This document shows, in pieces, positions 11,001 through 21,797 of a stretch of DNA of 64,000 nt. Source of the stretch: Epiperipatus broadwayi (taxonomy: Eukaryota > Onychophora > Udeonychophora > Euonychophora > Peripatidae); NCBI GenBank assembly GCA_028023455.1, contig JAQFVV010000022.1, forward strand, positions 5,723,998 to 5,787,997, read 5' to 3'. The translations under genes were made by a program, and so were the position numbers. The notes under the pieces were generated by a model, which was not told the origin of the DNA, did not search any database, and saw nothing but the letters and a program-made list of their open reading frames with translations. Position 1 is the first letter of the stretch; each line of letters starts with the position of its first letter.

Positions 11001-11460
11001 GACAGCAACAAGATGGGTGAGAAAAGTAATATGGTATGCAAAAGATTTGGATAAAGATTTTGTCAATATTCTTGTACAAAGGTGAGTTGATTGTTAAGAG
11101 AATTGTTGAGTGTTATAGTGGCAAAGAATGAGATAGAAGAATAGATGCATTAATAAAAAATAGAGAGTTGGGAGAAATGGAGAACTAGTATGGAGAATAA
11201 AAAGAGTTTAAATATATATAAAGTAACCAGAATATTGATTGAGAGTTAAATTATGATGATAACAGGAAAAGTAGTTCACTGTTTAAGGCTCAAACAGGAT
11301 CGTTAGCAACAAGGGAATATACACATAAATGTAGAAATGTGTGAGAAAGTCTGCAAGTTATGTAAAAAAAATATAAAAAATATTAGGCACCTGTTAATTG
11401 AATGTAAATGCCTACAAGCAGACAGGATACAAATAATGAAGTTGTGAGAGAATAAATATA
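8060..11460 (+). pseudogene. LINE ORF2: endonuclease end, reverse transcriptase, CCHC-like tail
   Basis: At about 8380-8500 the translation shows TIDYVLV-type sequence of the APE endonuclease C-terminus. From 9476-9808 an open segment includes KKLKSRKARDLDEWTAEMV, matching the K-S/N-G-K-A-P-G-x-D motif at the start of LINE RTs. About 10080-10110 gives VFIDIEKA (motif A), 10255-10290 LRQGCPMSPIL (motif B), and 10405-10520 LFADIFLCI followed by MGVKLNAKKS (motifs C and D, with the YADD box altered to FADI). About 11330-11420 encodes CKLCKKNIKNIRHLLIECKC, a C-x2-C-x8-H-x4-C motif at the ORF2 end. Frequent stops; insertion at 8802-9260. Confidence 0.8.
8802..9260. mobile_element. Foldback (MITE-like) element inserted in the LINE
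   Basis: A near-perfect inverted repeat: CATTAAAGATCAGCCTGTCA on the left faces TGATAGGCTGATCTTTAATG on the right, and the arms match for about 200 bp each around a short centre near 9010-9060. Flanking TA on both sides would fit a TA target duplication. The arms share motif order with the foldback at 20402-21255 (GGGCAAAT, an AAGCRTTTGGGTT-like block, AAAGATAG/AAAGAATA and a GAATGAATGAC block), so both belong to one family. No coding capacity. Confidence 0.75.
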
Positions 11461-11588
11461 AACAAAGTGGTTTAGTTAGATAGCTGGATTGGAAGACATA
11501 TAAATGTCTGACAATTTCAGATTTTCTCCTCAATATTTATACATTAGATAAAGTGCTGGGCTTGTCCTAGTATTTTTAATCTAATGCT

Positions 11589-11651
11589 GAATATCCTGGC
11601 ACCTCACTGACGATGCCAGAAGCAGAAACCAGTCTGGGGTTGAGGATATTC
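11589..11651 (+). ncRNA. Hammerhead ribozyme, class 1, complete core
   Basis: Stem I outer: GAATATCC (11589-11596) pairs perfectly with GGATATTC (11644-11651). Stem I inner: ACCTCA (11601-11606) pairs with TGGGGT (11635-11640), one G-U. Core CTGACGA at 11607-11613 fits CUGANGA. Stem II TGC, loop CAGAA, GCA (11614-11624). GAAA at 11625-11628. Stem III is reduced to one C-G pair (11629, 11632). The cleavage triplet is GTC (11632-11634), so the cut would fall after 11634. Every invariant base of the hammerhead core is present. Type I, with the minimal stem III known from PLE-linked hammerheads. Confidence 0.85.
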
Positions 11652-11688
11652 TCAAAGCTTGTTAAGAGCTTATTTTGCAAACTCTATA

Positions 11689-12766
11689 CACCTGGGTCTC
11701 ATTTTACGCGGATTTATTTAATGTGATTTTGAAGTTACATGATTCGTATTTCTTCGGAAGTCGGACTCCGATAATGCGCTATTACTTTAAATAATAAATT
11801 TTGCGCACTTACGTCATATTGAAAGTAATAGTACATTATTGGAATTCGACTTTCATCTTAGTAATTTCAATATTTTCAGTGCTTTATAATAGCAAGATTT
11901 TATGCAATAATGAAATTAAAATCATGATTTCCACATTTTATGTATACCCACATTAAATTTTACAAGATTATAATGTAAATTTGTTCAAACATTGTGCGTG
12001 TTAATTTTGCATTTTAAATCACATTCTGTTTTTGCTTTTTAAAAAAGAATGTAATCAATTATTAATCATTTAGGGTCTGCAAGTTTATTTTTAAAAGGTG
12101 AGTAATAGCAGTGGGCACAATTAAATTTGACAATTAAAAATTAAAATCTGATTTTTAATTGTAATTAACAATTTAAAAATTACTTAAGGCGACCTAAAAT
12201 TAATGTGATGTGAAACGAAATTTGATTTTTAAACGGAATTGAAAATTAAAAAATTAAAGACAAAAATAAGAATTTAATTTTTAGTTGTTAGATTAATTAC
12301 TAATTACGTTATCACCAGAAAACCATTAACACAACATGAGAGTGAAGTTTGTGCTAGTTGTATTTCCTCTTGTGAAGAATCTGATTTTTTACCAGTTTGC
12401 AAATGAACCTGTTTATCGGCAAATAGCGATAATAATTAAAACGTGTATAAAAAAATGTAAATTACTGTAAATTATGTATAAAAATATATTGTTTTGAATA
12501 AAATTAAATATTATAGTTAAAAAAAGTTTGTCTTGTATCAATTTTTTTCAAATTTGAAATTTTTTATTAGTCATATTTTATTTCCTTATTTTTTTTGCAT
12601 GAATTTTAAAGTAATTTTACGTTGGTGCTTTGCTTTTATGCGATTTTTGAAAAATCACAGTCCGTATCCCCCCTTTTTTCAAGGTAAATTACGTCTATTT
12701 TTGTGCGATTTCTTTTGCGCATGTTTTCTGAGGAACCTATCTATCGTGTAAAATGAGACCATGGTG
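11689..12766 (+). mobile_element. Non-autonomous TA-flanked DNA transposon, copy 1
   Basis: 1,078 bp. Terminal inverted repeats read CACCTGGGTCTCATTTTACG on the left and, reversed, CACCATGGTCTCATTTTACA on the right. It is flanked by TA on both sides (11687-11688, 12767-12768). A second copy in reverse orientation lies at 57498-58605 with matching interior (for example GATTTTGAAGTTACATGATTCG-like ends and a TTGAATAAAATTAAATATT interior block). TIR style and TA duplication fit the Tc1/mariner-pogo group. No transposase, so it would depend on another element. It is inserted inside HHR unit D. Confidence 0.85.
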
Positions 12767-12995
12767 TATATAACATTTGTAAACATGAGCTTTATTAAAT
12801 TAGGTCATGTGACATCTGACTTAATTTTTTATCATTTTATTATTTGCTATTAAGGCTTTGGCGATTTTATATTGCTAAAGCTATTAATATATAGTGTATC
12901 TGAACTTAGTTCATTCCCATGTGGCTATTTGAGTTAGATAGCTGGATTGGAAGACATATGGATGTCTGATAATTTCAGATTTTCTATATAAAACA

Positions 12996-13375
12996 AAATG
13001 TTTATACTGAAAGTGGGTTTGTGGTTTTTATGATGGGTTTGAAAAAAGATAAGAGAGATATAAAGACCATAGACTAGACAAAGATGATGTTGTGGAAATA
13101 GAGCAGGAGAGAGAAGAATATGGAAAAAACACGGTGGGGAATGAAAAGATAAGATATCTAACAAATTTCTCTGTGCATAGTGGCTGAGAAATTCCTGATT
13201 TCGGTAAAGGAGAAACATTATCACGTTTACATATAAATTTAGTAGCTGTGTGAAGTTGTTAATATTTATCATTTCACTTATCCTCTATCTAATTAAATAT
13301 AATTTTATGAATGATGTTCTAAAATTTCATTAATTTGCAAATTTAGTCTTATTTTCATTCAAAACCATAAAGAAT
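12996..13375. other. Unassigned spacer
   Basis: The segment 13020-13250 is richer in A/G on the plus strand and has an unbroken minus-strand frame, but the translation has no recognisable motif. No RNA gene or terminal repeat seen. Confidence 0.4.
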
Positions 13376-13472
13376 GTCAAGCGTCGGTGGCCGAGTGGTT
13401 AGCACAGCTGCCTTACAAGCAGTTGTCCTGGGTTCGCTTCTCAGCCGATGCTTTGACACATGAAAAAAAAAG
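13376..13472 (+). mobile_element. tRNA-derived SINE, copy 1 (97 bp)
   Basis: The body 13381-13451 folds as a tRNA: acceptor stem GCGTCGG with CCGATGC (7 pairs), D arm containing an A-box-like TGGCCGAGTGG, an anticodon stem GCTGC/GCAGT with loop CTTACAA (anticodon UAC position), and a T arm CTGGG/CTCAG with loop TTCGCTT. Outside it, TGTCAA and TTGACA extend the acceptor stem. The 3' end is ACACATG plus A9. A 10-bp direct repeat CATAAAGAAT flanks it (13366-13375, 13473-13482), showing insertion by reverse transcription. Three more copies: 27632, 48043 and 56056 (reverse). Confidence 0.9.
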
Positions 13473-13660
13473 CATAAAGAATAGATGAACTCTGTTCTTT
13501 ACTTTGCTATATGTAATTTAGCCAATTTGTTTAATTATTTTGTGGGCAGATAGAATTTTGGTTATCTCTGTTATATATATGGTAGTGTGAACATCATCTA
13601 CATTCATAAATAATTTTCAATATAACTCTAAAATTTTCTTTCTTTTTTTTGAAATATGTA

Positions 13661-13760
13661 ATTCTATGAATAATGTTAATATGGTAATACAAGAAAAGAT
13701 TAATTATTTAACTGAATATAATCTTTTCTTGTATTAGCATATTAATGTTATTCATAGAAT
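13661..13760. repeat. 100-bp hairpin (short foldback)
   Basis: ATTCTATGAATAATGTTAAT at the left end faces ATTAATGTTATTCATAGAAT at the right, and the inner arms GTAATACAAGAAAAGATTA and TAATCTTTTCTTGTATTA also pair, leaving a loop of about 15 bases. Only a few mismatches. No coding capacity; likely a tiny MITE. Confidence 0.75.
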
Positions 13761-14309
13761 TTTTAATAGAATTAAAAATTGATCGCAATGAATAATTTTG
13801 ATTCAAGTTTTTATTGAAAGTTTTTTTAATTTTTCTGTCTCAAATTGTTCAAAATGCATGGACCTTCTTATTTTCAAAAGAAAAGAAGGGAAATGTTATA
13901 TATTTTTTTATCTTTATTGTGAAATGTTTTTTATCTTTAATTATTGAAAAAGAAGAATAACTAAAAGGGAATAACTCAGTTAAAGTAAATGTTGATTAAT
14001 TGCTAAGAGTAGGAAATAATCTTTTTTGCTACATAAAATTATATTTCTTGTCTAGAATGTGTTTAAATTTGGAATTGCCATATCATATTTTTCTGAATTT
14101 TATTATAATTTTGTTAAATAATTGTTTAAAAAAAAAAAATTCTGAAATTATTTTTTTGAAGTCTTTATTTCCCCTGCTATCTTTCCTGTAAATTAGTGTG
14201 TGTGTGACTTGATTTTATCGCAGCATTGTGCTTTAAGGGATTTCTAGCTTGTTTTAAAAGCAAACCCATGGAGTGTGATTAAAGTGCTACAACAAACACA
14301 ATTCATAAA

Positions 14310-14935
14310 TATTGGAAAGCTGGAGGTGATTCTCTCTGACCATGGTTCTGCATTCACCTCACAGGAATGGCAAACTTGGATAAAAAAACCAAGGCCTCAA
14401 GCATCTCATGACATCGATCTGGAATCCTCAATCTAACCCTTGCAAGAGTGTGAAATTAACTGGTTATTTAGAACATATATTAATCATAACCACCAGGGTC
14501 GGGTAAACCTAACTGCTAAAACCCTTCAATACATCAACGTGGCTATTAACGAAGCTACAGGACTGATGCCAATATGCCTCCATTTTGGAAAACCAGAGCC
14601 CTCATTAATCAAGACACCCTTACCAAGAGATGATCAGAAGATCAACATTGAAGACAGATGTGCAGTACACTGGCATTTGACCACAAGAGCTGAAAGTAGA
14701 TGGCTCAAGAAACATAGATTGTACCAGTTTCAAATTGGGGATCAAGTATGGGTAAGAACCCCAAAACCCAGCGATCAGGATCAAAAAATATGTTTTACCA
14801 CTATATCAAGGGCTGTATGTAATAAAATGTGAATGTGGCCCAAACATGTACTTATTGGAGGACAACGGAACACTTAAAGGGACATATAATGCCAGAAGCT
14901 TGAAACCTTTTTTGACCACCCACATGACCCAGGAG
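14310..14935 (+). pseudogene. Ty3-type LTR retrotransposon integrase, C-terminal fragment
   Basis: About 14316-14370 encodes LSDHGSAFTSQEWQ, the integrase motif around the second catalytic aspartate (D-H/N-G-x-x-F-T). A stop and frame changes follow, then a 130-residue open segment (14440-14832) with ATGLMPICLHFGKP, the typical T-G-x-x-P-x-x-x-x-F-G-R block, and FQIGDQVWVRTP, the C-terminal G-D-x-V-W-V/L element. A further shifted stretch to 14935 gives YLLEDNGTLKGTYNARSLKP, the end of the chromodomain-like tail. Base composition is less AT-rich than around. Neither gag, protease nor RT was seen nearby and no LTR pair was found, so this is an isolated relic. Confidence 0.8.
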
Positions 14936-17900
14936 AGTAATAAAAAAAAGAAATTCTTAAATTTGTAAGAGCTGGGACAGCTAAAACAAACACAAATAAG
15001 ACTTGAATTTGGACAATCTTATAATTTTACCTGCATTTTAATCTGAATTTGGATAGCCTTACACAATCAAATGCATCTTGCAGTAAAAAATAAAAAAATA
15101 AATTATTCTTCAAACCAAGATATTTACTTAAAAAATGGTATTGAAACATGATTCGAGTGTATCAGCAAATCTCGTTACCTCTTGACAAAGTTTTTTTGTT
15201 GGATTTCTAAAATGTGCTAGTAAACATTGGTTGTAAAACCTTTTTTTTAAAAAAAAATTTTTTGTTCCATACTAAGGGAATGTGAAACAGTAAGATATGC
15301 CCTGAAAATCTTAGTTTCACCTCTTACCTACCCTCATACACTATCTCAAACCCTAAATTTATCATAGTGTGTGTGTAGTGCATATATATACTGAAATCCC
15401 ACCTAATTTAGACTGCTAATGGTGTACTTGTAGATTTTATTGTAATTAAAATTTCTTTTAATGATTTAATTTTCAAACTGTCGAATATATATATATTCAT
15501 TTTAAAAGTAGGTCACATATTCTTATCTACACACATACTGCGATAATATTTTAAGAGTTATGTAAGAATATTTTGTTGTTTAAAGATTGTTTTGCTTGAG
15601 TCTATTTATTTAGTGTTATTACATTCATTATATTTATTTTCATTTCATTTAAAATAATATCACTTGTAAATAGATTTTAAACATTAAAATTTAAAAAAAA
15701 AGTCATAAATAAATTTTGTATTTTAGATTTCAAAATCATGCCATTTTCTTTTAAAATCAATGTGGGCGGGGAAAGAGAACAATAGTGCTAATTTTAACCT
15801 GCTTATACCAGTTTTACTAATTGTTTTCTTTTTACTATTAAGATTAAAATAACAGAGGTTCACTAGCGAAATTTAAATAAATGATTGTAATCAGAATATC
15901 TGGGAATGTAACTATGTTTAACAATTTTAATTAAAAATTGAAGTGCATTCCTTTGATTTCTGATTTAATTAATTTTAGTTAATGGATTTTATCACTGCAG
16001 GGCCAAAGCAATTGTATAATTTAGGAGTATATAAATAAGGCTGATTGTTGTGATCACATTATTCTTGTCTTATCTGACTTACATGCTGACTTAATTGGTT
16101 TGAGTTACAAAGTTTTAACTAAAAGTTTTGGTTAAAGTTCATTTGGGTTTTAATTTTAGAGATTTTATTAAAAAAATAAGAAGAGATTCTATTTGGAAGC
16201 TATATGGTATTTATAGTGAAGAGTTTGCTGGATCATTGGCTCAGGCAACTTTGTAAAGCTGCAAACAAGTTAAAATCAAGTTGGTCAAAAGAAATTACCT
16301 TAACGGAGTCTTGATAGGAAGTGAACTTTATCAATCAATTCTTGTAATAGTCAACTTAAGAATGATGGGGTAAAAGGCAGTGTGCCAAGCAGTGTGCCAT
16401 CTTCCCTAGGGAAATGGCTTCCTTGCCATCTGTCATTCACCATCCGATGTCCTGTCATTGTACCATCAAACGCCTGACTGAATAATCCCAAATAATGCTG
16501 CTCATGAAATCTACCTATTGAATGCTGCTGATGCCCAACAAATCTATAAATCTAAAGAAGTAATTAAAGTTGCTCAAGAACTCCATTTAAAGTTTTGGAA
16601 ATGCTCATGACCTGATCCTTCAAAGTGAAGTAATCATAAAGTTAACCCAAGATCTCATAAATATTTCAAGCTATAGCTCTCTTTTATTGTATTTTATATT
16701 TTATTTATTTATTTTAATTCTTTCATTTAATGCATGCTAAACTTCTACTTGGGTTACTTTTTACTTTATGTATATGTATAATGTTTATTTTAATTCCTCT
16801 TTATAATGTGAAATATTTTAGTTAATTCCTTCAGGCATGTGTGAGTTACGTAGAAAAGTTTTATAAATGCTTGTTTGCCATTAATTTATTAAACCGTAAA
16901 CATACCTTTTCTCCCTATTTTATTAAATGATAAAATATTTCCTCCACATTTTACATAAATTATTTTAAAATAGTTATGTTTAATTGTATAAGTTTTGTTG
17001 AGAGTATGCCGCCTATTAGAATAATAAATTTAGGAGAGTGCTATTCTGTCCATTAATGAAGCATCCTTTTTAATAAATATATATATTGTAAAGGTATACA
17101 ATATGTCATTACATTAATTTAAAATTGAAATAAAAATTTAAGTTCATAAATAAAAATAAATTTATTAAAAACTAAAAGCTAAAATTAAAGAGTTGTTTAA
17201 CGTATATATATATTCACACAAATGGAAAACTTTAAAAGTATTTTTTTCTTATTAAAATAAATAAAGGTATTTGAACATACTTTTTTATAAAAAAATAAAA
17301 AAAAATAAAGATAATATGATTCTTTTAATTAAATGAAAAGCAAACTAGCCCTTGGGGCTCGTATATATTTAAAAAAAGTCAGATAGGAGATAGATAAAGA
17401 AACTAAAGATTGACCAATGGAAGCACCAAGTTACAGCACGGATCAAAAAAGAGACTCTAGGATTAGTGATGTCTTGTCATTGAATCCAAAAATTTGCTCA
17501 TAAGAGGCTAATAAAAATATAAAAGGCATTATTATTGTTGTTGTCTGGATGCTGACTATTAATCTACAAGTGGACTATTAATCTATCTCTAAATGGTAGC
17601 TGTATTGCAGGCTCCACGATGTAGGAGTCTGCAGTAGATTTAATTTCTGGACAACCAACTGATGCCTTCAGAAGATGGTTCTTGTCCAACTGAATGGCAA
17701 GTAGTGGCTCCATTTCAAAGGACAAGCAGTCTACAAGAGTTATCACGAAAATGGACAAAACAGACTCCAGGCAATCTACCATGGAAAGTATGAACTTCCG
17801 TCATTATAGACTATTTCAATATATCTTCTATAAGCAAAATAAGTTTAACTTAACTGTAAAGGAACTTATCTTACTTAAAGAAAATTTCTAAATTAATTTT

Positions 17901-18119
17901 ATGTGTGTAAAATAGGTAAATTAACAATCATTTCCATTTTTCTTTCTTTAATAATTTTGTATTAATTAAATCACTTGAAAGTATTTAAATTTAGGTTGGG
18001 TGTGGACAGCTATATAGATTCATTAAGTTTATATTAGTTTAAGGGAGGGTCAATCTTGAGTTAGTTGTTTTGCAGTTAAATTGGGTTAATGGATTGGATA
18101 TATTGGTGTAATTAGTAAA
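14936..18119. other. Spacer, no gene recognised
   Basis: AT-rich with (TA)n runs. Two less AT-rich parts, 16180-16680 and 17380-17800, do not translate into anything recognisable. At 17630-17700 GGACAA and TTGTCC form a hairpin within an otherwise unassigned stretch. A possible 3' LTR of the integrase relic could lie just after 14935 but no partner was found. Confidence 0.4.
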
Positions 18120-18480
18120 TGTAGTATGAAGATCCGCTATGTGCGACATCATCTTTACGCCGCACTTGGGGAAAAGTAATTCCACTCTTATCAACCATCG
18201 GAAGCAGATGTATTCCCTGCTCCTTCGATCACCCCTTTAGCCTATGGAATGAGATGGTAAGTTAGCAAAAAGGATCATAATCCCTTCCTATGGAGTTTTC
18301 TGTTTATTTATTTTATTGTTCTTCTCGCCAGACAGATGTAACATTCCTGTACTGGACAAGAGACAATTTCTTCTATATAACTCTGCTGATCAGATGTGTA
18401 TTCCTGACAGTATGGTACTGTGCTGTTGTATTCATGCTGCATTGAATACATTGATATATCAGATAGATTGGCGTTGGTTT
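18120..18480. other. Less AT-rich island of unknown identity
   Basis: Composition shifts to near-balanced with several CpG dinucleotides (CTTTACGCCGCACTTGG, CCTTCGATCACCCC). No frame stays open through it and no terminal repeats were found. It could be a low-copy exon remnant, a regulatory element or an unrecognised repeat. Confidence 0.3.
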
Positions 18481-18869
18481 GACTGAGAACTTTTGGCCTA
18501 GGGTTAAATAAGGCCTATAGGATATTTTCTTTTTGAATGAATCCATATAGTATATCTATAGTCAACATTATAAAACAAACTCTTATTAAAATCCATCTGT
18601 GTGGATTGTTTAAAATAATAATTTAAATTTAAAAATTAATACTAAAATATAAACAAGATAAATTTTATTCCTCAATTTTTAAATATTTATATATGCGTCA
18701 ATAAATCTTTTTGTGCGTGTTATTTCTGGTAGTAGCTTATTTATTTATTTTATTAAAATGTCTTTATTAAAATATATTTTAAGAAGTTATATTAAATCTC
18801 TGCATCTCCATGGGCTGATGGTCAGAATAAAATATATATATATATATGTAAATTAGATCTTAACAGCAC

Positions 18870-18983
18870 GTATCTGCCTACTATATAAATTTTCCAGATT
18901 CCAGTGGCACCCTGTATGGCAGATACGATAAGAATGCAACTTCCAATATATCCTGACCATTGTAATATATATCTTAAAATGGA
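18870..18983 (+). repeat. Dispersed repeat, copy 2 (partner at 177-297)
   Basis: Blocks TATCTGCCTACTATATAAAT, CCAGTGGCACCC, TATGGCAGATAC and TAATATATAT follow the order seen at 177-297. The GTATCTGCC/GGCAGATAC hairpin is conserved. Confidence 0.55.
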
Positions 18984-20384
18984 TTGTGTGTTGCTAGTGA
19001 ACATGCTATGATGGGTCTTGTAGTTTCCCGAGGGTATCAATGTCTGTGATTCCCAGTAGAGTGCAACATGAGTATCTCACATGGGGAATTATTCATGTAC
19101 ATCCCCACAGCCACGAAGCTTCTGAGTATAAATCAGGCTTGGACTGTGTGAAGATTAGAGATGTCCCAGATAAATGGCAAACTACCTATCCAAACTCAAA
19201 TTATTTTTACCCATTTTGTTTTCTTTGTAAAGCCATGGTATCAACATACTGCACTCCATCCTTTGCACTATATCTCACTGGAACCACCATACATTCCCCT
19301 AATAGTTTATTATTAAATGAATTCCAATTACGTTCAGTGTAGCTCTATCTTATAATTAAGTTCAACAATTCGCGTGAGCTGCTCTCTGATTAATATCAAG
19401 ATTTTCCTTTTAATTTTAATTAGTTTCAAGTCATTAAATTTTTTTAAAACTTTGTGTAGCTTGCACATACTTACAGTGTTGCTGTGCATTAGACACATTA
19501 TAATAAATTGTAATCCAAGTACGAAGTACCAGAAAATGTTATTTATTTTCTTTTATAGCTACCAAATCCATATAGCTAATGTTATTTATCTATTATATAA
19601 TTAATAAATATTATATTAAATTTATTTCTTTTATTCATTTATCCCTGTGGTTTAAGTTACATACTATATATATATATACTGATATGTATCTTTGGGGCAT
19701 CTATAATTCTTGTTAAGCAAACCTAGGGCTATTTAGTTTAGAGTCTCTTGTTTTTCCCTGACTACTGGCACCGCAAGAAATATTCTTTAGTAGCATCAGA
19801 TGCATTATCATGTGGGTGGTGCTGTGGAGTGTAGACTTTGGATTCGAAATTGGGATTTCTCGAAGGCAACTCCTAGAGTGTTGAGTTTCATGTCCTGAGT
19901 TTGAATTCTGCAGTGTGTTAACAAGGTAGATGAATCTGATCATTACAATATATATATATATATTAAACAAAGAATAAATAGATGTCAGTTCCAATCATGT
20001 TTGAAACACATATATACATAAATGTATTTTCCTAAAATTCAGCAAATGTAAAATAATCATTTACATCTGCAATCACAGTTATTATAGATATGCCTGTTTT
20101 ATATAGATATGATTAGTTTGACAAATGATATCAATAAAAGTAAATTTTAAGTCAGCACTAGATATAAACATAAACTCCCTCAATACAACAAATAATTATA
20201 TTTCTCAATATAAATTCTTTTTTTTTTTTGGATTAATAGTGATATTCAATACATAATTCATAATAAATATAGTCTTTCCTACAGATATAAATACAAAAAA
20301 AGAGAATTTTTTCAAGTAACATTTATATAAAAGCACTGCACTCTTTGTCAAAAAACTTAAAAAATAGAAAATGATTCTTTATGT
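18984..20384. other. Spacer with two unclassified less AT-rich segments
   Basis: 19020-19350 and 19730-19920 are less AT-rich and contain plus- or minus-strand frames of 90-100 codons without recognisable motifs. 19830-19925 (GGATTCGAAATTGGG, TCCTGAGTTTGAATTCTGC) has B-box-like words but no tRNA fold could be drawn. (TA)n at 19665-19677 and 19949-19962. Confidence 0.35.
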
Positions 20385-21270
20385 TTATAATGTTGGTTCT
20401 TAAATAAATCAATTATTTTATATAGCACAATGTTTATAAACTATAATATTTAAACAGCATTAAACTGTTGCACATGCGCTTTGCAGATTTTAACTATAAA
20501 TGACTGAATACTAACCCTTCAAACACATGATAAAGTCTTTGGAAAAGATAGAGTGGCCATCTATCTTTTCGAACCCAAACGCTTTTGTATGGGCAAATCT
20601 TAAGTGTTTGAAAGTGAAAGCATGAAGATATTAAATAATCACTTTAAATTACTTTTACATGCTTGAATGAATGACGCTAGTAAAATTTATTAGAATTTAC
20701 GATATATCATTCTTATTTGAAATTAAATGTATGTAAATAAATCAATTATTTTATATAGCACGATGTTTACAAACTGTAATATTTAAACAGCATTAAACTG
20801 TTGCACATGCGCTTTGCAGATTTGCCCATACAAAAGCGTTTGGGTTCGAAAAGATAGATGGCCACTCTATCTTTTCCAAAGACTTTATCATGTGTTTGAA
20901 GTGTTAGTATTCAGTCATTTATAGTTAAAATCTGTAAAGCACATGTGCAACAGTTTAATGCTGTTTAAATATTACAGTTTATAAACATCACGCTATATAA
21001 AATAATTGATTTATCTACATACATTTAATTTCAAATAAGAATGACTTATCATAAATTTTAATAAATTTCACTAGCGTCATTCATTCAAGCATGTAAAATA
21101 ATTTAAAGTGATTATTTAATATCTTCACACTTTAACTTTCAAACACTTAAGATTTGCCCATACAAAAGCGTTTGGGTTCGAAAAGATAGATGGCCACTCT
21201 ATCTTTTCCAAAGACTTTATCATGTGTCTGAAGTGTTAGTATTCAGTCATTTATTAATGTTAGTTCTTAT
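20385..21270. mobile_element. Nested foldback element (same family as 8802-9260)
   Basis: A forward half (20402-20810) is followed by inverted copies (20810-21255). The block GGGTTCGAAAAGATAGATGG appears at about 20842 and 21175, and its reverse complement at about 20560-20580. TTAAACTGTTGCACATGCG occurs at 20462 and 20794, and inverted at about 20940. AAATAAATCAATTATTTTAT occurs near 20404 and 20738 and inverted near 20998. This looks like one foldback inserted into, or recombined with, another. No coding capacity. Confidence 0.7.
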
Positions 21271-21797
21271 AAAGAGCTGCATTTATATCTAATGCTGATT
21301 TGAAATTCAGTCTTATTAATAACACTTATCAGATAAACCATCTCTATAACAAATAAAAATGCAGACTTAAATGATACATTCTGATTTTAAAAAAGGTTTA
21401 TAGATATAAATATATACATGGTGCTTAGAAAAGTTATCACTTCATTTGTTTACATATCTTAGAAGTACTATATTTATTATTAGTTACATTTTCTATATCA
21501 TTATTAATTCATAAAAGTTTTTAAAATGAATAGAAATGATTCTACTTTATAAAGTTTAATGGTTAATCATAATGAAAGCGGCTATGTTTACATCTAGCAC
21601 AAACTTATTATTCACCCTCATTAATATCACTTGTTAGACCAACTATCTCTATAAGAATCAAGATTCTAGACAAAAAAACTTGGCAGATTTGTATTAATTT
21701 TGGTGGAAAGTTATCATTTAACTATGTTTAAATTTATTGAAAGCACTGTATTTATTATTAATTTTGTATATATATATATAAATCACATGATCCCAGT

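Larger units (their letters stand above)
6900..11471 (+). mobile_element. CR1-type LINE, degenerate, with insertions
   Basis: Two decayed reading regions in the order usual for CR1-group non-LTR retrotransposons: ORF1 with a PHD-like finger and esterase-like domain (about 6960-7905), then ORF2 with the end of an APE-type endonuclease, a reverse transcriptase and a C-terminal cysteine/histidine motif (about 8060-11460). Many stops and frame changes mark it as old. It has been interrupted by a remnant of an HHR unit (7910-8060) and by a 459-bp foldback element (8802-9260). Its 3' side is bounded by an HHR unit starting at about 11472. The A/G-rich coding strand is unlike the surrounding AT-rich DNA. 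Confidence 0.8.
11472..12995 (+). mobile_element. HHR-bearing tandem unit D, split by a DNA transposon
   Basis: The block GTTAGATAGCTGGATTGGAA occurs at 11475 and 12933. Removing the transposon at 11689-12766 and one TA leaves a unit of 378 bp, so this is a tandem of one full unit plus the first ~60 bp of the next. Sequence after the transposon (12790-12990) matches the reverse complement of unit A1 (AAGGCTTTGGC, AGCTATTAATATAT, GTTCATTCCCAT), confirming continuity. Carries the best-preserved HHR in the window at 11589-11651. No coding capacity. Confidence 0.75.

Noticed and set aside
13381-13451. Functional tRNA gene (UAC anticodon position)
   Set aside because: The fold is good, but the segment is bounded by a 10-bp target duplication and an A tail, and three further dispersed copies exist with the same flanking logic. 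The T loop TTCGCTT also lacks the usual TTCRA.
17640-17700. Third hammerhead candidate (CTGATGCC with a GGACAA/TTGTCC stem)
   Set aside because: A CTGATG word is present within a hairpin, but no GAAA follows a stem II and no cleavage triplet can be placed.
18805-18835. CTGATGG next to TCAGAATAAAA as another ribozyme core
   Set aside because: Core base wrong, no stem II hairpin, and the following bases run into (TA)n.
19040-19342. 100-codon open frame on the plus strand
   Set aside because: Composition is less AT-rich but no family resemblance or repeat partner could be seen; not enough to call a gene.
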